Of a stretch of DNA of 7,039 nt, positions 1 to 6,328 are shown piece by piece. The notes below the pieces were generated by a model that saw only the letters and a list, made by a program, of their open reading frames with translations, was not told the DNA's origin and did not search any database. Location: positions 7,398 through 14,436 of the forward strand of contig DNYS01000073.1 in NCBI GenBank assembly GCA_003506735.1, written 5' to 3'. Position 1 is the stretch's first letter. Every line of letters begins with the position of its first letter. The position numbers were made by a program, and so were the translations under genes. This stretch comes from Nitrospinota bacterium. GTDB taxonomy: Bacteria; UBA8248.

Positions 1-1248
1 ATCTTCAACATCGCCGCCGTCGTCCTCACCCTCGCCTCGGCGTTCGGTTACCTCAATCACCGGTGGCTCAAGCTGCCCCAAACCATCGGCCTGGTCGTCA
101 TCGCGTTGCTCGCCTCGCTCGGCGTCATCGCCCTGGACGCGCTGGTCCCCCAGGCCCACTTTCAGGAGACTGTGCGCTCCCTGCTCTCGCGGATCGATTT
201 TCACGAGGCGCTGATGAAAGGGATGCTGAGCTTTCTGCTCTTCGCCGGAGCGCTCCACGTCAACCTCAACGACCTCATCGGCCAGCGCTGGGCAATCATC
301 TCGATGGCCACCGTGGGCCTTCTGCTTTCCACTTTTCTGGTCGGGATCTCGGTCTACTTCGCGGCGGGCGCGCTGGGAATCGGCATCCCGCTGCCCTATT
401 GCCTCGTGTTCGGCTCGCTGATCTCGCCGACTGACCCGGTAGCCGTGCTCGGCATCCTCAAGACCGTCAAGGTCCCCAAATCCCTCGAAGCCATGATCGC
501 GGGCGAGAGCCTCTTCAACGACGGCGTGGGCGTGGTGGTGTTCACCATCCTGGCCACCCTCGTGGCAGGCGCGGGGGGAGACGGCGGAAGCGCCCTCACC
601 GCCGGCGGCGTCGCCAAGCTCTTCGCCTCCGAAGCCATCGGCGGGACGGCCCTCGGGCTGGCAACCGGCGCCCTCGCCTACCGGGCGATGAAATCCATCG
701 ACGAGCATAACCTCGAAGTCCTGATCACCCTCGCCCTCGTCATGATGACCTACACGGCCGCCTCCGCCCTCCACGTATCGGGCCCCATCGCCGTCGTCGT
801 CGCCGGCCTGCTCATCGGCAACCACGGCAAACAGTTCGCCATGAGCGAGAACACGCGCGACCATATCCAGAAATTCTGGTCCCTCACCGACGAGATCCTG
901 AACGCGGCCCTCTTCCTCATCATCGGCTTCGAGGTCATCGCCATATCGTTCACGGGCGCCATCGCCTGGCTCATGGTTCTTGCGGTGCCGATCGTTCTCG
1001 CCTCGCGCTTCATCAGCGTGGCGGCCCCGCTCAGCCTCCTCGGCCTGCGCCGCAGCTACGCGCGCGGGGCGATCCCCGTCCTCACCTGGGGCGGCCTGCG
1101 CGGGGGCATCTCGGTCGCCCTGGCGCTCTCGCTGCCCGACGTGCCCTTCAAGAGCACCATCCTCGCCATCACCTACGGCGTCGTGATCTTCTCCATCATC
1201 GTCCAGGGCCTCACCGTCGAGCGCCTCGTCCGCGCTCGGACCGGGTGA
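1..1248 (+). CDS. CPA1-family Na+(K+)/H+ antiporter, NhaP type (5' end cut off by window)
   Basis: This inner-membrane exchanger would swap cytoplasmic Na+ or K+ for external protons, serving pH and salt homeostasis. The frame is open from base 1 and gives 415 residues ending in TGA. The first in-window residues already form transmembrane helix 1 followed by the family's KLPQTIG stretch, so probably only a few N-terminal residues are missing; an internal ATG at 106 would delete helix 1 and is unlikely to be the start. Counting the first codon as residue 1, the CPA1 hallmarks are ISPTDPVAV (141-149, Asp145), GESLFNDG (168-175, with the Asn173-Asp174 pair expected at the ion-binding site) and WGGLRGGIS (363-371, with the conserved Arg). 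Hydrophobic segments fill the rest, as expected for 12 to 13 helices. No C-terminal regulatory domain is present. It converges on the tct operon. NhaP is the best subfamily guess; ion preference cannot be read from the sequence. Confidence 0.93.
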   Translation: MFNIAAVVLTLASAFGYLNHRWLKLPQTIGLVVIALLASLGVIALDALVPQAHFQETVRSLLSRIDFHEALMKGMLSFLLFAGALHVNLNDLIGQRWAIISMATVGLLLSTFLVGISVYFAAGALGIGIPLPYCLVFGSLISPTDPVAVLGILKTVKVPKSLEAMIAGESLFNDGVGVVVFTILATLVAGAGGDGGSALTAGGVAKLFASEAIGGTALGLATGALAYRAMKSIDEHNLEVLITLALVMMTYTAASALHVSGPIAVVVAGLLIGNHGKQFAMSENTRDHIQKFWSLTDEILNAALFLIIGFEVIAISFTGAIAWLMVLAVPIVLASRFISVAAPLSLLGLRRSYARGAIPVLTWGGLRGGISVALALSLPDVPFKSTILAITYGVVIFSIIVQGLTVERLVRARTG

Positions 1249-1259
1249 ACCGCCGGTCC
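1238..1259 (+). other. Stem-loop straddling the antiporter stop codon
   Basis: A perfect 7-bp inverted repeat, GGACCGG (1238-1244) and CCGGTCC (1253-1259), has an 8-base loop containing the TGA stop. No T-run follows on the plus strand, so it is not a typical intrinsic terminator. It could protect the mRNA 3' end or be chance in GC-rich DNA. Confidence 0.4.
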
Positions 1260-1295
1260 AAGGAATGAAAAGCTGGCTGAATCCCCTGTCCAGGA

Positions 1296-1319
1296 ATAAA
1301 AAAACGGGCGAACCGCCCG
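1296..1319 (-). terminator. Intrinsic terminator for the minus-strand operon
   Basis: Read on the minus strand, the stem CGGGCG / CGCCCG (1319-1314 and 1310-1305) has a 3-base loop and is followed immediately by seven T residues and then ATT. This is the classical Rho-independent layout. It lies about 120 bases beyond the stop of the RHH gene and is the only strong terminator after tctC-tctB-tctA-RHH, which suggests that the transcript ends here. On the plus strand the run lies on the wrong side of the hairpin, so it would not stop antiporter transcription well. Confidence 0.8.
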
Positions 1320-1438
1320 GCGGATTGTGCGCAGGTGCTTTATTCAGATCAAAGCGTGGATTGATTCAGTGGATGATCTGGGGTTTTGGGGATACGGAAA
1401 ACCGGTGAAAACCCGCCGGTTCGGGCGCGGCGCGGAGC

Positions 1439-1795
1439 TTATCTCCCCAGCCTTTTCGGAGGGGTTATTTTCTTCGTCCTGAAATCGTTGATGGCCTTCT
1501 CGAGCCGGCCTTCGAGCTCCGGATTGCCGCCCCGCCGCTGTATCTCCTTGAGCACCAATTCGGCGACATTGCTCATATCGCGCTGGCTGGGGTTTTTGGC
1601 GGGCGGATTGATCCTGCGGATGCGGGCGAGGAGGCGGGCCTGCCGCTCCGGGGCAAAAAGCGCCTCCTCGACGAGCTTGGCGAGCATCACCGAGGGCGAG
1701 AGGCCGTCCATCTTGGCGTGGGCGACGAGCAGTTTGGCCGAATCCGTCGAGAGACGGGTGGTGAAGGTGTTGATCCTTCTCGGGTTGATGGACAT
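1439..1795 (-). CDS. Small ribbon-helix-helix (RHH) DNA-binding protein, orphan
   Basis: The 118-residue, strongly basic protein carries an N-terminal pattern typical of the MetJ/Arc/CopG-like RHH fold. A basic lead-in (PRR) precedes an alternating polar/hydrophobic strand NTFTTRLS (about 9-16), helix A (about 17-29, TDSAKLLVAHAKM), a DGLS turn (30-33) and helix B (about 34-47, PSVMLAKLVEEALF). RHH proteins dimerise through the strand and insert it in the DNA major groove. The rest is charged and probably helical, with a Lys/Arg-rich tail; I do not recognise it. I chose ATG 1795 because GGAG lies 7 bases upstream; a GTG at 1828 in the same frame lacks this. It follows tctA by 123 bases on the same strand, with no clear terminator between, and no toxin or nuclease gene adjoins it. 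It could be a local regulator of the tct operon or a plasmid/antitoxin-type leftover; the function is not known. Confidence 0.72.
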   Translation of the reverse strand: MSINPRRINTFTTRLSTDSAKLLVAHAKMDGLSPSVMLAKLVEEALFAPERQARLLARIRRINPPAKNPSQRDMSNVAELVLKEIQRRGGNPELEGRLEKAINDFRTKKITPPKRLGR

Positions 1796-1918
1796 TCGCG
1801 GGCTCCGGCCGGGATAAAAAAACGCCACATGAAGTGAGTAGCGAAACCGCGGCCTTTTGGCAACCGGGGCGGGATCGCCGGAGGAAAAGGCGAGTGAAAC
1901 CCTGGAGAGCTCGTGCCG

Positions 1919-3562
1919 CTAGGCGGAGGCGCTGGCGGGCCGGAAGAGCCGGTAAAGCATGAAAAGGCCAAGGACGGCGAAGGCGAGGCCGGCGAGCTTG
2001 AGGACCCCGGGCGATATCCAGAAGGGAATCGAGATGGCGACGGCGCTCGCCGGCAGGAAGAAGGCCGTCCAGGCCTGCTCGCGGAACCGCTGCCAGAAGG
2101 GGAAAACCAGCGAGATCAGGGCGAGGATGACGAAGAACAGCGAGATCGGCCGCGTGAAGAAGAGCAGCGGATTGGCGTCGGTCATGTAGGAACGGTTCAG
2201 GTTCACCTCGGCGAGATCGCCCAGGATAACGCCCAGGATCATCGGCGCCAGCGGGAAGCCGAATTTCTTCATCAGGTAGCCCAGCACCCCGAACCAGAAG
2301 AGCGTCCAAATGTCGAATGTGATGTTGTGCAGCGCGAAAACGCCGGTGGCACAGAAAAAAAGAACCGTCGAGGCGAGGACGTATTTGGGCAAATGCGCCA
2401 CCTTGAGAAATACCCGCATCCCGATTGCCTGGAGAAGAATCATGACGAAATGCGCCAGAAAAAAGGCGACAAAGATGCCGTAGACGAGGACGGGTTCCTC
2501 GGCGATGAACGTCGGGCTCGGGACGACGTTGTGAATCAGCAGCGCCCCCAGCATGACGGCCACCGAGATGTCGCCCGGAATGCCGAGGGCGATCATGGTG
2601 ATGAGCGCCCCGCCGGCGGTGCCGTTGTTGGCGGCTTCGGCGGCGATGATGCCGTCGGGGATTCCGGTGCCATATTTTTCGGGATGCTTGGAGGCTTTCT
2701 TGGCCTGATCGTAGCTCAGGATGTTCGAGATGCTCCCTCCCGCCGCCGGCAGCGCCCCGACGAAAACACCGATTAAGGCCGAGCGGATGAGGTTGACGGG
2801 CTGGCTCCAGATGGTCCGGATAGCGCCCCAGTGCTCGAGCTTGACGGCTTCGGCGTCCACGTCCAAGAGGGAGGCCTGCGCCTTCTCCCCGCCCTCCACG
2901 TCGGTCATGAGCTGGGCGAAGGCGAACAGCCCGATCAAGACGGGCAGGAAACCGAAGCCCTGCTTGAGCGCATCGATCCCGAAATCGAAGCGGGAGATTC
3001 CGGTGATGTCGTCGTCGCCGATAGTGGCGATGAGGAGGCCCATCAACCCGGCAATCCCGCCCTTGAGCATGGACTCGCCCGAGAGGCTGGCGATGATGGT
3101 CAGCGCGAAGATGATGAGGGAGAAAAACTCCCAGGGGCCGAACTTGAGGCCGAACAGGGCGATGGGCGGGGCGAACAGGACGAGGAGCACCGCCCCGATG
3201 AGGCCCCCGAAGAACGAGGACCAGATCCCCACCCCGAGCGCGAGGCCCGGCTTTCCCTGCCGCGCCATCGGGAAGCCGTCGAAAGTGGTCGCCACCGACG
3301 AAGGAGTTCCGGGGATTCCCAAAAGGGTGCCCGATATGAGGCCGCCCGAGTAGCCGCCGACGAAGACGCCCATCATCGTCGCCGAGCCCTGGAGCGGGGT
3401 CATTCCGAAGGTGAAGGGGAGCGTCAGGATGACCGCCATGGCGATTGTGAAGCCGGGTATGGCGCCCGCGACGATGCCCGCGAACGTACCCGCAAAGATG
3501 AGGAGCACCGTCTTGATTTGAAAGACGGCGGCGAAGGCCAGGCCCAGATTTTCGAGAACCAT
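1919..3562 (-). CDS. tctA: TctA-family large permease subunit of a tripartite tricarboxylate transporter
   Basis: This is the large membrane subunit of a TTT secondary transporter, which takes up the solute delivered by the TctC binding protein. The 547-residue protein is almost wholly hydrophobic and shows both halves of the TctA signature. The first half has GAIPGFT (33-39) and then GIPGTPSSVATTFDGFP (about 82-98). The second half has LSYDQAKKASKHPEKYG, then AAEAANNGTAGGALI, followed by a second LGIPG. The start is ATG 3562, with GGGAG 5 bases upstream; an in-frame GTG at 3568 would overlap this ribosome site. It lies 36 bases after tctB. Most TctA proteins are near 500 residues; the last 53 residues here (about 495-547) add what looks like two more hydrophobic helices. 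The substrate could be citrate, another carboxylate or an aromatic acid and cannot be deduced from the permease. Confidence 0.94.
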   Translation of the reverse strand: MVLENLGLAFAAVFQIKTVLLIFAGTFAGIVAGAIPGFTIAMAVILTLPFTFGMTPLQGSATMMGVFVGGYSGGLISGTLLGIPGTPSSVATTFDGFPMARQGKPGLALGVGIWSSFFGGLIGAVLLVLFAPPIALFGLKFGPWEFFSLIIFALTIIASLSGESMLKGGIAGLMGLLIATIGDDDITGISRFDFGIDALKQGFGFLPVLIGLFAFAQLMTDVEGGEKAQASLLDVDAEAVKLEHWGAIRTIWSQPVNLIRSALIGVFVGALPAAGGSISNILSYDQAKKASKHPEKYGTGIPDGIIAAEAANNGTAGGALITMIALGIPGDISVAVMLGALLIHNVVPSPTFIAEEPVLVYGIFVAFFLAHFVMILLQAIGMRVFLKVAHLPKYVLASTVLFFCATGVFALHNITFDIWTLFWFGVLGYLMKKFGFPLAPMILGVILGDLAEVNLNRSYMTDANPLLFFTRPISLFFVILALISLVFPFWQRFREQAWTAFFLPASAVAISIPFWISPGVLKLAGLAFAVLGLFMLYRLFRPASASA

Positions 3563-3598
3563 CCCCACTCCCTCACAGCGGCGCGAACCAGCGCCGCG

Positions 3599-4081
3599 CT
3601 ACATCAAACCGATTTCGCCCTCGGGCAAAAGCACAAGAAGAATCACACGAAAAATGAAATACAGCGCGGCCAGTACGCCGATCGTCACGGCCAGGAACTG
3701 GGGCACCTTCCCCCAGCCCTTGGGCCCCAGCGCCAGCTGCGCCAGCAGGAGAAAAGCAAACCCCGAGACCATATAGCCCGCCCAGGGCAGCGCCAAAGCG
3801 AACAGGAAAAAGAGCACGTAAACCGCGAGGACGTTCTGGTAGTCGTGGAACCACTCGGCGAAGGGGCGTAGCGGCTCCGGCCTCGACCGGAGGTCGTGGA
3901 TCAGACCTTTCCCGAAAAGCGCGGCACAGAGCGGAAACAGCGCAATGAGAAGAACGCGCGGGAAGAGCGCCGGCCCCATCGTCCCGTAGGGTGCCGAAGG
4001 CAATCCGATCGTCATTATGAACAGAGTCGTGACTAAGACCACCAGAATGGCGCCAATCACCGTATCCGCTTGAAAACGCAT
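3599..4081 (-). CDS. tctB: TctB-family small membrane subunit of the TTT transporter
   Basis: This is the small, poorly conserved membrane partner of TctA, needed for transport in characterised TTT systems. At 160 residues it has the usual TctB size and plan: helix 1 (about 8-27), the conserved GPALFPRVL (36-44) leading into helix 2 (to about 56), a basic cytoplasmic-like loop (62-80), then paired helices (about 82-99 and 103-118) and a last helix (about 130-152) ending in the family-typical LPEG. I start at ATG 4081, which has GGGGAG 4 bases upstream, slightly close but better than the GTG at 4093, which has no ribosome site. It sits between tctC and tctA, with 95 bases before it and 36 after it, in the same C-B-A order as the Salmonella citrate system. 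The order, size and motifs together leave little doubt. Confidence 0.9.
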   Translation of the reverse strand: MRFQADTVIGAILVVLVTTLFIMTIGLPSAPYGTMGPALFPRVLLIALFPLCAALFGKGLIHDLRSRPEPLRPFAEWFHDYQNVLAVYVLFFLFALALPWAGYMVSGFAFLLLAQLALGPKGWGKVPQFLAVTIGVLAALYFIFRVILLVLLPEGEIGLM

Positions 4082-4129
4082 AAATCTCCCCACGTATCAG
4101 GAGGAAAATCAAATTTCACTTGAAAGCGA

Positions 4130-4161
4130 GGGAGCGGCGACCCTCCCGGACCGCCGCTCCC
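4130..4161 (-). other. Intercistronic stem-loop between tctC and tctB
   Basis: A perfect 10-bp inverted repeat, GGGAGCGGCG (4130-4139) and CGCCGCTCCC (4152-4161), has a 12-base loop. It lies 15 bases after the tctC stop and 48 bases before the tctB start. On the transcribed strand it is followed by CTCGCTTTC, not a real T-run, so full termination is unlikely. Such stem-loops after binding-protein genes are known elsewhere to stabilise the upstream message or cause partial termination, giving more binding protein than permease. That role here is inferred. Confidence 0.65.
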
Positions 4162-4176
4162 GTATAGGCTTTGTGT

Positions 4177-5169
4177 TTAATTCTTGCGTTTGTACAGGCC
4201 AACCTTTTTGGCCGCCGCCGTGATAATCCTCTGGCTTTCCTTCAGATAGACCCGGTACGCTTTCCGGCCCTTGAATTGAACGTTGACCCCTTTTCCCTGC
4301 TCAAGGTCTTTTTTGACCTTCGGATCGTTCATGGTTTTCCGGAAGGCTTCCTCAAACAACGCCTGAATTTCATCCGACGTACCCTTCGGGAGAAAGACGC
4401 CCCGGTTCACGCCAGAGACGACATCGATGCCCTGCTCTCTCAGGGTGGGAATGTTCGGAAGCCGGGGGTCGCGCTTTGGCAGGGCGATGCCGAGTGCTCG
4501 GATTGATCCCCCCTTGATGTGCTTCCCGTTGGCCGAGAGGTTGATTTCCATCAGTTGGATATGGCCGCCGAGAAGCGCCGTGGTGCGCTGGCGCGTACCG
4601 TCATACCCCACGTATTTGAATTTCCCGCCCGTGGCCGACTCGATCATCACCGGGAAAAAGTGACTCGTAGAACCGAGCGTCGCGCCGAAGAGCGCCTTGT
4701 TCGGGCTTTTCTTGATGTAGGCGATCAATTCCTTGGCGCTCTTCCACGGCGCTTTTTGGGGATGGGCGCCAAGGATGGAAGGTGTGTGGGTGACGAGCGC
4801 TACGGGCTCAAACGCGAAATAAGAAAAATTCACCCGGCCCTGCACATAAGAGGTGTGCATCGAGTCGTGGCCCGCAAATATTGTGCACCCGTTGGGCTTG
4901 GCAGCCTTGGCCACCTTGGCGCCTTTGTTGCCGCCCTGGCCGCTGATGTTTTGGATGATGATGTCCTTGCCGAGGTACCCCTGCGCCGCGCGCGCGACGA
5001 TGCGGAAAATGACGCCGGTGCCGCCTCCCGCCCCCCAGGGAACGATGAGCTTGACCGCCCGGCAGGGCAAATCGCCCGGGCCGACCGCCAAGGCCCGCGG
5101 GGCCGATGCCGCTAGAAGACCCGCGAACAGGGCCAGGGCCGATGCCGTGGAAATCCACCTCGTTTTCAT
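4177..5169 (-). CDS. tctC: TctC/Bug-family periplasmic solute-binding protein of the TTT transporter
   Basis: This receptor captures the solute in the periplasm and hands it to TctAB. The 330-residue protein is normal in length. A signal peptide is clear: basic MKTRW, a hydrophobic core (about 8-22), then an ALA site with probable cleavage after residue 28. The mature part has the Bug order: LIVPWGAGGG (41-50), IIIQNISGQGGNKGA (70-84), KPNGCTIF (91-98), ATLGSTSH (163-170) and then LPNIPTLREQGID (237-249). The start is ATG 5169, with GGAGGA 6 bases upstream. Two usual family positions differ. After the first loop, where most members have Gly-Thr-Asp, residue 52 is Gly, and the common Pro-Asp-Gly-Tyr-Thr reads Pro-Asn-Gly-Cys-Thr (92-96). 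It is first in the operon, next to the promoter. The ligand is probably a carboxylate but is not determinable; the changed loop cautions against assuming citrate. Confidence 0.93.
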   Translation of the reverse strand: MKTRWISTASALALFAGLLAASAPRALAVGPGDLPCRAVKLIVPWGAGGGTGVIFRIVARAAQGYLGKDIIIQNISGQGGNKGAKVAKAAKPNGCTIFAGHDSMHTSYVQGRVNFSYFAFEPVALVTHTPSILGAHPQKAPWKSAKELIAYIKKSPNKALFGATLGSTSHFFPVMIESATGGKFKYVGYDGTRQRTTALLGGHIQLMEINLSANGKHIKGGSIRALGIALPKRDPRLPNIPTLREQGIDVVSGVNRGVFLPKGTSDEIQALFEEAFRKTMNDPKVKKDLEQGKGVNVQFKGRKAYRVYLKESQRIITAAAKKVGLYKRKN

Positions 5170-5190
5170 TGTCCGTCCTCCGCTGTGAGT

Positions 5191-5245
5191 GGGCGGCGAA
5201 TATTCCGCGCCCGCTGGTGACTTTCATCTTCACCCGGAGCGGGCG
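5191..5245 (-). promoter_or_regulatory. Structured 5' leader of tctC with two competing hairpins
   Basis: The leader can form a long hairpin: CGCCCGCT (5208-5215) pairs with AGCGGGCG (5238-5245), extended inward by GGTGA (5216-5220) pairing with TCACC (5230-5234), with a 3-base bulge. An alternative stem pairs GGGCG (5191-5195) with CGCCC (5208-5212), using the same arm, so only one can exist at a time. The alternative stem ends about 9 bases before the ribosome site (5176-5181). On the transcribed strand a T6 run lies just before the long hairpin rather than after it, so it is not a terminator. No known riboswitch class is recognised. A regulatory role is inferred. Confidence 0.4.
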
Positions 5246-5319
5246 AAAAAAGAGTGCCGCCGCAACCTTCCCAGCGACCCGGGATCGCCGCCCCTTCATG
5301 AAATTGGTACGGTAGTGTG

Positions 5320-5348
5320 AATATATGGGCTGCGCCGGGGTTCGTCAA
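5320..5348 (-). promoter_or_regulatory. Sigma70-type promoter for the tctCBA operon
   Basis: On the minus strand the -35 box TTGACG (5348-5343) and the -10 box TATATT (5325-5320) are separated by exactly 17 bases. They match five of six and five of six consensus positions respectively, in otherwise GC-rich surroundings. Transcription would begin near 5313, giving a leader of about 140 bases before the tctC ATG. The 253-base gap between the DMT gene stop (5423) and tctC (5169) contains no gene; this promoter and the leader hairpins are what it holds. Confidence 0.7.
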
Positions 5349-5358
5349 ATTGACTCAA
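5344..5358. promoter_or_regulatory. Overlapping palindromes at the -35 box, possible operator
   Basis: GTCAAATTGAC (5344-5354) is a perfect inverted repeat with arms GTCAA / TTGAC around a single base, and it overlaps TTGACTCAA (5350-5358), another perfect 4-base-arm repeat. Together they cover the -35 element of the tctC promoter. Such placement suits a repressor or, at the upstream edge, an activator. The regulator is unknown; the RHH protein encoded at the operon's end is one candidate, by position only. Confidence 0.4.
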
Positions 5359-5422
5359 ACGGAGGTTCGGCCGACAGGGGCGGGCCGGGGAGGCAGGAAT
5401 TTTCTTCTCATCCATCCTCTCC

Positions 5423-6301
5423 TCACTTTCCCCAAACGATGGCCCAGGCGCCCGCCACCGAGAGCAGCCCGCCCAGGACCACACGGGAGTTGACCGCCTC
5501 CTGCTTCCGGAAAAAGAGCCACGAGAACAGGATGGCCAGGAGAACGGAAAGGCGGTTGACGGGGATCACCTCGACGATCTTTCCTTGGTGGACGGCGGTC
5601 CAGAACAAGAGCGCGGCGGCGGCGTTGAAGACGGCCCCCACCGAGATCAGGAGCAGCGGCCGGCGCTCCCAGAACCTGGGATTGCTTTCATCCGAATAGA
5701 GAAGGATGGCGAACAGGGAAAGTGTGGCGATCGTGTTCGAAATGCTCATTCCGAGCGGAGCGGAGGCAATCCAGGCGAATCCGAACTTGCGGAACAGATG
5801 AGAAAAACCCTGGAACCCGGCCGCCGCCAGCGGAATGAGGTAGTAGAAAAACGGAATATTCTGGGACTCTCCTTCTCTCCGGTGGACGAGCAGGATGGAG
5901 CCGAACATGATCCCCGCCGAACCGGCGATCACCGGCAGGGTGGGGTTCTCCCCCAGAAACACGATGGCCAGCAGCGACGACCAGAGGAGGCTCGTTTGCA
6001 TTAGGACCGAGGTGCGCGCCAGCCCCACCGTTTTCATCGCATAAAAACTCATGTAGCGCCCGGCCAGGCCGCCGAGCAGCCCCACCACCACGAACCAGGC
6101 CATGCCGCGCAGGGGCCATTCGTCCACCCTTTCCGAAAAGAAATAAAACGCCCAGGCAAAATGGAGGGTGATCGCGCTCGAGGCCAGGGCCGTCACGCCA
6201 GCCCCGAGGCGGAGGAGTGCGCCCCGGTACATCGCCCGCGCCACCGCGATGCAGGCGGCGGCCAACAGCGCCAGTAAATTCGGATCCACTGATTTGAGCA
6301 A
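5423..6301 (-). CDS. EamA-domain DMT-superfamily transporter, intact copy
   Basis: This inner-membrane transporter of the drug/metabolite superfamily probably exports a small metabolite; the substrate is unknown. The 292-residue protein has the typical ten-helix plan of two EamA repeats (about 8-140 and 150-290). The first repeat ends with VGLARTSVLMQTSLLW (92-107) and LGE (116-118). The second has the parallel FWTAVHQGKIVEVIPVNRLS (233-252) and then FFRKQE (263-268). The start appears to be TTG 6301: an in-frame stop lies three codons upstream, AAAGG sits 9 bases before it, and the next in-frame Met (residue 24) would destroy helix 1. GTG at residue 5 is an alternative. It begins 27 bases after the remnant copy at 6329-6733 and may depend on a promoter further upstream; I see no convincing one next to it. 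Its tail is 49 of 67 residues identical (hand alignment) to the third copy at the window edge. Confidence 0.88.
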   Translation of the reverse strand: MLKSVDPNLLALLAAACIAVARAMYRGALLRLGAGVTALASSAITLHFAWAFYFFSERVDEWPLRGMAWFVVVGLLGGLAGRYMSFYAMKTVGLARTSVLMQTSLLWSSLLAIVFLGENPTLPVIAGSAGIMFGSILLVHRREGESQNIPFFYYLIPLAAAGFQGFSHLFRKFGFAWIASAPLGMSISNTIATLSLFAILLYSDESNPRFWERRPLLLISVGAVFNAAAALLFWTAVHQGKIVEVIPVNRLSVLLAILFSWLFFRKQEAVNSRVVLGGLLSVAGAWAIVWGK

Positions 6302-6328
6302 AATCCGCTACCTTTGAAAGAGCGGCCG

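Noticed and set aside
1257..1304. Two similar short stretches (ccaaggaatgaaaa and ccaggaataaaaaa) after the antiporter
   Set aside because: Too short and imperfect to be called a repeat element; the second is the T-run side of the terminator.
1400..1421. AACCGG / CCGGTT inverted repeat just after the RHH stop
   Set aside because: 6-bp stem with 10-base loop and only TTCC after it on the minus strand; the hairpin at 1305-1319 is a far better terminator.
1344..2309. Long minus-strand open frame (321 codons) overlapping the RHH gene and the end of tctA
   Set aside because: It overlaps two well-supported genes in another frame, has Pro/Arg-rich low-complexity composition and no recognisable domain. 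Long spurious frames are expected in GC-rich DNA.
1913..2776. Plus-strand 287-codon frame antisense to tctA
   Set aside because: It lies entirely opposite tctA; its Glu/Asp/Arg/Gly-rich sequence is the mirror of hydrophobic codons. No ribosome site or family resemblance.
2831..3871. Plus-strand 346-codon frame antisense to tctA and tctB
   Set aside because: Antisense shadow of the same type, crossing the tctB-tctA junction, with no domain signal.
4808..5299. Minus-strand 163-codon frame starting in the tctC leader and overlapping tctC in another frame
   Set aside because: It could be imagined as an upstream leader peptide, but its start lacks a good ribosome site and its sequence is a frame shadow of tctC.
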